Source: JAKPCT01 sp029553165
GTDB taxonomy: Bacteria; Bacillota; UBA4882; UBA8346
DNA: 47,625 bases
Reading direction: 5' to 3'
Assembly (NCBI GenBank): GCA_035359995.1
Contig: DAORZT010000014.1
Coordinates: 1 to 47,625 of the forward strand
Made by a program: the position numbers and the translations under genes. Shown here one piece after another: positions 34,016-42,500 of the stretch (positions are counted from its first letter, which is position 1; every line of letters begins with the position of its first letter). The notes under the pieces were generated by a model. It made no database searches and was not told the DNA's origin. It worked only from the letters and a program-made list of their open reading frames with translations.

Positions 34016-34600
34016 TTATTTTTTCTTTGAATTAGCGTTAGCTTCTTTTTTGGCTTTTTCAATAACTAAGTCTGTGATGTCAGTCCCACCATAAAAGACA
34101 ACACTTTTATCTAAAACCATTGATAATTTTTTCTCTGCTCCAACTTCAGTTATTAACTTCTTAACTTTATCTTCCGTCAATTTCTTCTGTTCGTTCAAAT
34201 ACTGCATTATTTCATTGCGTTTTGCTTCCAGCTGTGCGTTTAACTCATCAGATTTTTTTTGCGCTTCATCTTTATAACGTTTGTCAATACTGGCTTGTTC
34301 CTCGGCTGTTTTCCCATTTTTTTCAGCAACAGCTTTATCTTGCAGTTCTTTTAAGGCATTCCGGTGCTGTTGCATAATATAGCCTTGATAAAGCTTAAAT
34401 TCGGTATCTTTTTCTTTCAGAATTGCTTGTAAGCTTTGATAATCCGGTAACTCATTCTGAATTTTACCAGTATCAACAAAACCTACATTTATCGCTGCGT
34501 TCGGTGATGGAGCCGCACCTGATAAACTACTAAATAACAATACCAGACTTAAAATAACTACTCCTCCGACAAAGACCATTAAAAATTTGTTAGATTTCAT
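34016..34600 (-). CDS. skp: OmpH/Skp family periplasmic chaperone
   Basis: Periplasmic holdase that keeps unfolded outer-membrane proteins soluble before BamA. A signal or anchor helix (7-28, SGAA) precedes INVGFVDTGKIQNELPDYQSL (the typical OmpH start, 37-57 in part), a long helical hairpin and KKLSMVLDKSVVFYGGTDITDLVIEK near the C-terminus in outline (VLDKS-VVFYGG-TDITD is diagnostic). Length 194 aa. AAGGAG precedes the ATG. It lies behind bamA and the 433-aa protein gene, the usual place for skp. Confidence 0.92.
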   Translation of the reverse strand: MKSNKFLMVFVGGVVILSLVLLFSSLSGAAPSPNAAINVGFVDTGKIQNELPDYQSLQAILKEKDTEFKLYQGYIMQQHRNALKELQDKAVAEKNGKTAEEQASIDKRYKDEAQKKSDELNAQLEAKRNEIMQYLNEQKKLTEDKVKKLITEVGAEKKLSMVLDKSVVFYGGTDITDLVIEKAKKEANANSKKK

Positions 34601-34680
34601 TAAAATTTCTCTCCTTTTTAATATATTATTTATTTAATAAGTAAATACTCATTATCTATAAAATCAATCTACAATGTAGT

Positions 34681-35982
34681 TTACCAAAAATGGAACAATA
34701 ATTGAATTCCCGTCTTTTTATCAAATTGAATCAGTTCCAAATCCAAATTATCATTAACAACGATCCCCAGTAATGCCAAGTTGGGAGTATCATCCAAACC
34801 AATCTCTAACCCCAGATAATCGCCCCGTTCAAACCGATAATTAAAGATGATCCTTTTATTCTTATTTTCAAGTTCGTATTCAAATCCCCCGTTAAAGTTT
34901 GATGCTATTGGTAGTTTGAACCCCACTTTAATTGGGCCTTCAATATTTTCACCGACTGATATTTTCATATATACCTCGTAATCACTTAGCAGATAGCCAA
35001 TGTAACCTTGTAAATTACCATAATGGTTATTTTCATTCACATAATACCTGGCATCTAAATGAGTACGAAATCGAAGTGAATCGACATACAAGTTAACTAT
35101 CGTTTTATTACCCGGATCTAGTTTTAAATCAACCGTCATTCCCATTTCAGTTAATTCAGGGAAAGAGTTAAGATAAGCAATCAGATATTTTTCTAACTTT
35201 GATTGATAATGAATCAGAAACTCTACCGGTACTCCTTTCAATAACTCAAACTTAACTTCATTAACTATATTTTTTTTCTGAAATACCCAGGTTGGAACTG
35301 TTTTTGAATAATAGTCGACTTTAATTTCTGAAACTCCCTGAGCAACAGGCGTTAATTCTAGGTTTAAAGTGGTAACCGGCTGAGCATCAATCGAAAATTT
35401 ACATTCAAAACCGGGAAAATCACGCTCAACCAAGTAATTGATTACCAGGCCAAAGATACTTTCAGCCCAATCAGCCGATGCAACCGGTAAACCAACAAAG
35501 ATCTTATTAATTTCTGACTCTACCTGCCTCGTAATTTGGCCGGTAAAATTGTTAAATTCAGGATTAAGGTTATTAATCTTTACACTTAATTTAATATCCG
35601 AGATTAAAGGTGGTAGTGGTTCTAATTCCATGATTATTTTAGTATTTCTTCCAAAAACAAGATTTACTGACTCAATTCGAAACCCGACCAAAACTTTTGA
35701 AAAAACATTCACGATTGCAACTTTAACCTTTTCTTTGCTTTGTTCTAACAAAGATAAAGGCTGGGAGATCAACATTTTTTCTCCCACCTTACCAACACTT
35801 AACTCAATTCGCTCCTTCAACCCCTCGTAAATTCCTTCATTGATATTTAACTGCACCTCAACAGACTGGACTGTTTCTTCAGATTCTCCCAGCGCAGTCT
35901 TTGAATAGTTACAAATCAAAATAACCACCATTAATGTGCAGAATAATAAATTAATCAAACTAAACCGGCCTATTGATTTCAA
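34681..35982 (-). CDS. Exported protein next to bamA, possible outer-membrane barrel, unknown
   Basis: No family recognised. A signal peptide spans 1-32 (TALG-ES). The middle (about 38-240) alternates strands and helices, with ESEINKIFVGLP and YSKTVPTWVF segments that give an impression of POTRA-like or repeated alpha/beta modules. The last 140 residues are amphipathic beta strands ending IQLLFHFW, an aromatic-terminal beta-signal. Length 433 aa. It begins at TTG after AGGTGG, 33 nt behind bamA, and precedes skp. Position and predicted build suggest an accessory of outer-membrane assembly or a small TamA/BamA-like barrel; this is inference. Confidence 0.72.
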   Translation of the reverse strand: MKSIGRFSLINLLFCTLMVVILICNYSKTALGESEETVQSVEVQLNINEGIYEGLKERIELSVGKVGEKMLISQPLSLLEQSKEKVKVAIVNVFSKVLVGFRIESVNLVFGRNTKIIMELEPLPPLISDIKLSVKINNLNPEFNNFTGQITRQVESEINKIFVGLPVASADWAESIFGLVINYLVERDFPGFECKFSIDAQPVTTLNLELTPVAQGVSEIKVDYYSKTVPTWVFQKKNIVNEVKFELLKGVPVEFLIHYQSKLEKYLIAYLNSFPELTEMGMTVDLKLDPGNKTIVNLYVDSLRFRTHLDARYYVNENNHYGNLQGYIGYLLSDYEVYMKISVGENIEGPIKVGFKLPIASNFNGGFEYELENKNKRIIFNYRFERGDYLGLEIGLDDTPNLALLGIVVNDNLDLELIQFDKKTGIQLLFHFW

Positions 35983-36015
35983 CCTACCACCTCATGTGAA
36001 AACAGATCCCGTTTT

Positions 36016-37788
36016 TCAAAACATTTCACTCATACTAATTACCAGCCTTGAATCACCATCTTCATTCCAGGCGTTATCAACCCTAATCAAACCAAAGAAT
36101 GGAATATCAATTCTGAATCCTACTCCGTAGTCTGACCGCACTAGGCTATCGCCGCTGTTGTTGATCTGTCCAACATCATAAAACAGGACAAATTCCAAAT
36201 TTTTATTAGAAGGCAAGCGATAACGCAATTCCGTATTCGACAGTAAATAACTTGACCCGATTAATTTTCTGGTGTTTTCATCATCAAACCTGCGCTCATC
36301 ATACCCGCGTAACTTGTACATCCCGCCTAAATAAAGCTCTTCATAGTCCGGATAATCACCGGTCAGGTATTCACCCCGTAACCTGGTTCCAATTACGAGA
36401 TTGGGCGTCAGGGAATGAAACCATTTACCCTCAAGCATTAATTCATTGTAATTATAATCTCCTCCAAGATATTCACCAAATACGGTATAACTACCTGTTA
36501 ACTGGTAACCGCCAACAACAAAATTGCGTCCCTCTCGTTTCAGTTTATTGCGATCAATTTCAATCCCGGCAGAATTATTCCAAAAATCAATCTGTTCCGG
36601 TTTATTGTGTTCTGGTTTATCAGTCCCATCCAACCAGTAATTATGAATAATATTTTCTTCAAATCGGAATCTCACACGCGCCGCAGTATCTTTCCAAAAC
36701 ATCCGTCCAAATGACAATGATAATCCTGTTCTAGTAAGATCAATCTCATACATTCCATCCTGATTCAACCAGCTTTTCATCGTCGATGTCATACTTGAAT
36801 CGGAATTCCACATTGATAATCCAAAAGAAGTCCGGTTATCATCTAACCATGGCTCATAAAATGAAAAGCGAATATTTTTACTGTTTTCAGAGAGATTAAT
36901 ATCCAGCGACAATTCCTGACCCAACCCCATCAGGTTTGATTCTTTGAATCCCAATAACCCCCCTACTTCACCGGTAGATTCGGCAAAACTTATACCTAAT
37001 GACCCCGAACCGGTCCGTGCTTCTTTAAGGCTGAGTACTAAATCTAAAGCATTAGGAATCGAGCTTTTTTCAAATTTAAGATCAATCGTTTCAAAAAGCC
37101 GCAGTCTCATAATATTCCAATATTCTTCCCGCAACTGATTATAATCAATAACATCTCCCTCTTTCAGAGTGAGTTCTCTTAAAACAACAAACTCTTTAGT
37201 CTTTTCCAAGCCGGTAATTTTAATCTTACCAATAACCAACTCCACCAATTCGATTTCTACTATCCCATCTTCAGTTATTCGAAAGTTGTTAGTTGCCTTT
37301 GGCTCAATGAAAAAACCTTTTTCCTCCTGGCAATACTTAAGTGCTTTTGAAAGATCATTACGAAATGTTACCACATTAAATACTTCACCCGGTTTTTGTG
37401 TAAAAAATGGCTTCAATTCATCGGGATTAAATTTTGTCAATCCCTTAATCCTTACCTCTTGAAACCGGGGATTTTCAATTACCACAAAAACCAATTTGAT
37501 CCCATCAAAAAATTTATCAGTTTTCACCTGAATATCAGCAAAAAAACCCAATGCCATGATCGCTTGCATATCCTGCTGTACTAATTGCGGATTTAATGGT
37601 TGACCAACTTTAGTATTACTGATAACTCCCAGTATTTTTTCGTCAGGAATCTGCTGGTTTCCTTCAACATCGATCAATAAAACATCCGGATTCACTTCCC
37701 CAATTACTGGAAACGAAGATATCAATAAAACGAAAAAAACTACTGTTACTGCTAATAGGTTGAATTTAAAGCGTTGTAAAAACTTCAA
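36016..37788 (-). CDS. bamA: BamA/Omp85 outer-membrane assembly factor
   Basis: Inserts beta-barrel proteins into the outer membrane. I chose the TTG at 37788, with AAAGGGGG 7 nt upstream; an earlier GTG at 37815 would overlap the preceding gene and lacks a site. The protein is 590 aa with a signal peptide (1-30). About three POTRA domains (about 33-262) precede a 16-strand-type barrel. The Omp85 lid-loop motif RGY is at 494-496 (LRGYDERRF), and the C-terminal strand ends in SEMF. Three POTRAs rather than five is as reported for diderm Firmicutes. Confidence 0.95.
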   Translation of the reverse strand: MKFLQRFKFNLLAVTVVFFVLLISSFPVIGEVNPDVLLIDVEGNQQIPDEKILGVISNTKVGQPLNPQLVQQDMQAIMALGFFADIQVKTDKFFDGIKLVFVVIENPRFQEVRIKGLTKFNPDELKPFFTQKPGEVFNVVTFRNDLSKALKYCQEEKGFFIEPKATNNFRITEDGIVEIELVELVIGKIKITGLEKTKEFVVLRELTLKEGDVIDYNQLREEYWNIMRLRLFETIDLKFEKSSIPNALDLVLSLKEARTGSGSLGISFAESTGEVGGLLGFKESNLMGLGQELSLDINLSENSKNIRFSFYEPWLDDNRTSFGLSMWNSDSSMTSTMKSWLNQDGMYEIDLTRTGLSLSFGRMFWKDTAARVRFRFEENIIHNYWLDGTDKPEHNKPEQIDFWNNSAGIEIDRNKLKREGRNFVVGGYQLTGSYTVFGEYLGGDYNYNELMLEGKWFHSLTPNLVIGTRLRGEYLTGDYPDYEELYLGGMYKLRGYDERRFDDENTRKLIGSSYLLSNTELRYRLPSNKNLEFVLFYDVGQINNSGDSLVRSDYGVGFRIDIPFFGLIRVDNAWNEDGDSRLVISMSEMF

Positions 37789-37804
37789 AAAATATCCCCC
37801 TTTA

Positions 37805-38557
37805 TTATTTGCCACTACGCAAACTACGCGAGGCTTCTTTTGCTAAAGCTTCTTCATCAATAATCAACTGAATAACAGGTACCGGCTGCGGTTTCGTCCC
37901 AATCAAATTATCTCGTTCAATCCCTTCAGATGTTTCTTTAACCCCAGCTACCTCCTTTTGATCTTTTCTAATAGGTTTTACTCTTCCATTTTTCTGTGAG
38001 TCAACAGAAACGATTAATTGATTTGATTTGGAACTTTTAATATTTGAATCTGTTGATACTGAATCTTGTTGCACGGCAATTTGGTCCGGTTTAACATTAC
38101 TGACCGTCTCCTGATGAGCAACACCTTCACTAACCTGCTTTTGATTTAAATCCGCTTCTCCAACTTGCTCCTTCGGAAGATTAGTACTCTCTGAAGTACC
38201 CCGTGATGGTTCTATCTCTTGATTAACTACTTGTTGATCCCCATTTGGCATAAGTGTTTTTTGATAATGACTGCCAATCAACAAGCCAATTATAATTACG
38301 GCAGCAGCTGCCGCAACTGAAATTGCACGCGGACTAATCTTACGTTTCTTATTTTTATTAAAATCAATTGCTTTACTACCAGAAACGTTTTGTTGATGAC
38401 TTAGTTCCCAGGCATATTTAACCTCTGCCTGCGCTAAGTTGAGATTCAATTCGCCACGAATCGGATTGGAAGCAATGTACTCTGTTTTTGCTTTATCTAA
38501 CCATTCTTTCGCTTCATCAATATGAACAAGAAGATTATCATTGTTATTCGCTTTCAT
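37805..38557 (-). CDS. Single-pass membrane protein with a disordered extracytoplasmic tail, unknown
   Basis: Not recognised. Residues 1-66 are hydrophilic and partly helical (HIDEAKEWLDKAKTEY), residues 67-73 are basic (NKNKKRK), and 77-96 form one membrane helix (RAISVAAAAAVIIIGLLIG). Residues 97-250 are low-complexity, rich in Q, S, E, V and K, probably disordered, ending with a short helix (EEALAKEASRSLRSGK). Basic residues before the helix predict the N-terminus in the cytoplasm and the tail outside. Length 250 aa. GGTGGGG precedes the ATG. It lies just before bamA and behind a sigma factor gene, so an anti-sigma or a scaffold role is possible but unproven. Confidence 0.7.
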   Translation of the reverse strand: MKANNNDNLLVHIDEAKEWLDKAKTEYIASNPIRGELNLNLAQAEVKYAWELSHQQNVSGSKAIDFNKNKKRKISPRAISVAAAAAVIIIGLLIGSHYQKTLMPNGDQQVVNQEIEPSRGTSESTNLPKEQVGEADLNQKQVSEGVAHQETVSNVKPDQIAVQQDSVSTDSNIKSSKSNQLIVSVDSQKNGRVKPIRKDQKEVAGVKETSEGIERDNLIGTKPQPVPVIQLIIDEEALAKEASRSLRSGK

Positions 38558-38723
38558 TTGGACCCCACCTTTTTAGGCTTCTACCAATAAATAAATTTGA
38601 TCTTTAAAGTTCTTAATATTATCTGGATTAATCTAAAATTATTGTCCGGCTATTTTGGGCCAAAATTATCAATTAATCCTATTTTTCTTCCATTATCTAA
38701 ACAATAGAGTTGTTCTTGACTGC

Positions 38724-39368
38724 TTAACTGCCTGATTTCATTTCGGAACGAAGCTTTGATAACATCCCCCGAAGACGCTGCAGAGCCTTTTTTTGTAATT
38801 TATATATGTATGAAAGGCTGATATTCATCTCTTCCGCTAACGCCACCGGTTCCTTATCCAATAAATATAAATCATTGATTACTTTTTGTTCCTTGGAATT
38901 CAACCTGGAAATCGCTTTCCTTACTTGTTGCGCAATCAAATTAAAACTGACTTCTTCTTCAACATTAACACTACTATCAGCAATTAAAGATAATACATCC
39001 TGAAATTCATCCTGTTGCAAAGCCAGTTCCAATGCTTCCTGACTAGTCCGATGATTACGCAGGTAATCAATGATTCGTCCCCGAATCCGGTATTGCGCAA
39101 AGGTACTAAATTTTACATCATGGTGTAAATTATATTTTTCAACCGCTTCAATCAAACCAACTGTTCCCTCTTGAATTAAATCAAAAAAAAGCTCTTCACG
39201 ACTGGTAATCCGTGAAGCAATTTTAAAGACCAAAGGTTGATAAGATTCAATCAAACGTTGTCTGGATTCAAGCGAATTCTTATTTTTATAGTTGTCCCAC
39301 AACAGTTTTTCTTCTAATTGAGATAACAGTTGGACTTTGGATAACTCTTTAAGGTATTGTTGAATCAC
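38724..39368 (-). CDS. Sigma-70 family RNA polymerase sigma factor (group 3-like)
   Basis: Alternative sigma factor lying inside the outer-membrane cluster, between tamB and the 250-aa gene. Region 2 contains YQPLVFKIASRIT (43-55) and the core-binding LIQEGTVGLIEAVEKYN (64-80), followed by FSTFAQYRIRGRIIDYLRNH (88-107 in part), typical of FliA/WhiG/SigF-like factors. Region 4 (about 150-205) has LNSKEQKVINDLYLLDKEP and a helix-turn-helix ISLSYIYKLQKKALQRLR. It is 214 aa with no region 1. Translation starts at GTG after AAGGTG. Its targets are not visible here; no flagellar or sporulation gene is adjacent. Confidence 0.9.
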   Translation of the reverse strand: MIQQYLKELSKVQLLSQLEEKLLWDNYKNKNSLESRQRLIESYQPLVFKIASRITSREELFFDLIQEGTVGLIEAVEKYNLHHDVKFSTFAQYRIRGRIIDYLRNHRTSQEALELALQQDEFQDVLSLIADSSVNVEEEVSFNLIAQQVRKAISRLNSKEQKVINDLYLLDKEPVALAEEMNISLSYIYKLQKKALQRLRGMLSKLRSEMKSGS

Positions 39369-39507
39369 CGGTCACCTTCCGGGAAATAATTTACTGGGTT
39401 TAACATCCTTGTCTACCTCAAAAATTTCTATCTTTTTATGTGTAATCCTTCTAACAAACGGGAATGTTTTTCTGGAAAGAGCGGTAAGATCTTCTGGATA
39501 TCAAACA

Positions 39508-42500
39508 TTAAAATTTAATCCGGTAAGTCAGCTTCCAGGTTGTGCCATCATCCACCGAATACGTTGCTCCCGCTGTAAATGAAGAGTTTAGATAATAATC
39601 AAATTCCCAATGACTCTTCGATTGCTCTCCATTGATTAGCATACTGTAAGATACATACAACTGATCGGTAATATAATCCGCCATATTAATTCGAACTTCA
39701 TTTTGAGGATAATCCGTTTCCAGATATAAATAGTCAACCCCTAATAATTTGCGAATCTCAAACAAAACGTTACCAAATAACGTATCAATCACAAAACTAA
39801 GATTACCGCCAACAATTCCTGATGCAGTCAACGGTTCTTCTCCAACCAAGTCTGACCAGTTAAGCAATGCATAGATCTCACTTTGCGACAGATTAGGTTG
39901 GGAACTCAAATCAAACATTAGCGTAGGCCCAAGATGACCTTTAATAATCAAAAATATTTCCGCTTTCGAAGTTCGCAGACTTGATTCTACTTCAAGATAT
40001 GGTTCTGTTTGGTTTGCCGGATTAAACACAATCATCGCTTGATTGATTTTAAAGTTCTGGCCGTAGATAGTGATCATTCCCACATTAGAAGTTATTTTAC
40101 CGCCATAATTGATCTTCTGAAATTCTCCAGTAATATCAAGTGTACCATCAACTTCAACATCAGCCAATCCAACCTGACGGTATCGTACATTGCGGCCGGC
40201 GCTAACCGTCAGGTCCAACTGGGGCGACCACCGTGACTGCTTCGATTTGTTTGCAGAACCAAGACTAATCTTACAATCATAGATTTTAATATCGCCACTG
40301 ATCAGCGGGCGAAACATATCTCCCTGCATTTTTACTTCCAGATCGCCAAAACCATCAAAATTAGGGTGCTTCAGGTATATTTTTGAACCATTTAGAGTAA
40401 GATCAATTGCCTTAAACCCTTGGGGAGTAATCAGTGCTTCACCGGCAACATCGATCGTTCCCTTTTTGGTATTACCATAAAGACTCTTAATAACAGCCCG
40501 ATTGGAGGAGATTTCAATTGCACCTTCAATTGAATTAATCTCTACTGAATACTGCGGCAGATACAATGATACTTCATTGCAGGTTAATCGTCCGGAGCAG
40601 ATAGGATTCTTTAAATCCCCATCAATTGTTAAATACCCATCCAGCCGGCCATTGGCCAAACGATACTTTTCAGGATAAAGATTAAAGTATTCGGTTGGTA
40701 TCCCCGTAAAGTTTAGATTTAGACTCAAGTTACGCTCAGATTGCTTTATTGGTAAATTCAACCGTTGCAACACCTTTTCCGGCCATGGTAAATATCCGGC
40801 AACTTTAATTGAACCGGTTTTTACTCTCCAATTCCCTGATTGGATTTGCAGCCCTTGATCGGTAAAATGACCGGCGACTGATAGTTCACCTAAAGGTGTA
40901 CCATTAATCCCAAATGAACCCAGATCAAGCTGATAATCGCCGGTAATCAACTTTTCGGACCATTCCAAATTAATATCAGCGCTCATTACACCGTCTAAAT
41001 CGACTGTATTGCTTATCACTGAAGCAACAGCAGCAATTGGGAATTCCCGCACAGTGGCATTGAGTTTTAGTAAGTTTCCTTCCAACCAATTACCTTTAAT
41101 ATTTAAAGTGCCTTGTTGATGAGCTAATTCAATCTTTTCAATGGTTAGTTGACTTTGATTATAAAATATATCAATCGCTCCTGCCACCTCAATACCATTC
41201 AACAACCCATTCGCAATATTACCCGAAGCCCTGATTTCCGGTGTTGCCAAGTTACCACCAATTATGATTTTACCTGATAGTTTACCATCTGCATCAAAAG
41301 AAGCTGCATTAGCTATTTCTAAAAGCTCTTTAATCGGAAAATCTGCTACTGCAACATCTAAATCCAGGTTCCAGTTATCCGTTTTCTTGATATCACCAAC
41401 AATCTTAACCTTTCCACCTTCACCCTCTAAGATAGCTTCTTCAATCTTGCAGACCGGCGCATCCCAAATTGCCCGGGCAACCAGTGATTCGTATTTCAAA
41501 TTACCAAATGCTAATGATTGGCCAATGACTTCAGCACTGATAACCGATTTTCCAAAATCACCGGTGATTCTCCCTTCAAAATCAATTTTTCCTTCAATTA
41601 TTTTACCATTGAAGGTTAAGCCTAATGACTGTAACTCATTCAACACACCTTTACAGACCAAATCCAGATTATCTTGTGTAACAGTACCGGCTAACTGAAC
41701 TTCTCCTTCAGAATTTTTTAATTGAAATTGTCGGATCTGTAACTGATTCAACGAACCTTCCAAATCCAGATAGGCTTTTTGAATTACAATATTATTAATT
41801 GCAGGTTGATCAATATTCAGTGTTAAACTATAATTGGCATTCGAGACCGGACCGTTAACCGCCATCTTTAATTCACCAATACCATCTAATTTAACACCAA
41901 GCTTTACTGGTAATAACTTTAAAAAATCATCAATATTGGTATTATCGCTTGAAACAACCAGATTGAGGGGGAAGTCATCCTGTAATACTACACTTCCCTG
42001 AACCGCAAAATCTCCGACCGTACTGTCAACATCCAAAGCATCGATCTTAATTTCATTTTGGGCATAAATTAATTCACCGGTAATATTCCCAATCAGTTTA
42101 TCCTGCCAGGTAATATTCTGAAATTCACCTTTAAAGACAGCGGTTAAATCATTAACCGGACCGGTTACAACCATACTGCCCCGGAAGATACCCTCCAGAT
42201 CATTGGTTTCCTTTATTAAGGTAGCTAAATTTAATCCCTCAACACTGATGTTAGCATCAATCTTGTTTTGTTCCCATGCCAGATTCCCATAAACTTTTCC
42301 ATTATGGGCGTCTGCGCCGCGAACCGACTCAATACACAACCTGCCATTCAGATAATTGAAGGTACCCTCAACCGTATTTAAGACAACATCCTGATAATGT
42401 ATTTCTTTACTTTTAAATCCACCAATGATAAGCCCTAAATCAAATTTCGTCCCTCTTTTCCAATTACCTTTTGATATTAATGAAACAGAAGCATCGCCGT

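Noticed and set aside
37789..37815. GTG at 37815 as the bamA start
   Set aside because: It would overlap the preceding gene by 11 nt, has no ribosome-binding site and adds residues before the signal peptide; TTG 37788 has AAAGGGGG at 7 nt.
38641..38672. GCCGGACAAT preceded at 15 nt by ATAA on the minus strand, resembling a sigma-28 promoter behind the sigma factor gene
   Set aside because: The match to TAAA-N15-GCCGATAA is partial and one example in AT-rich DNA is not evidence.
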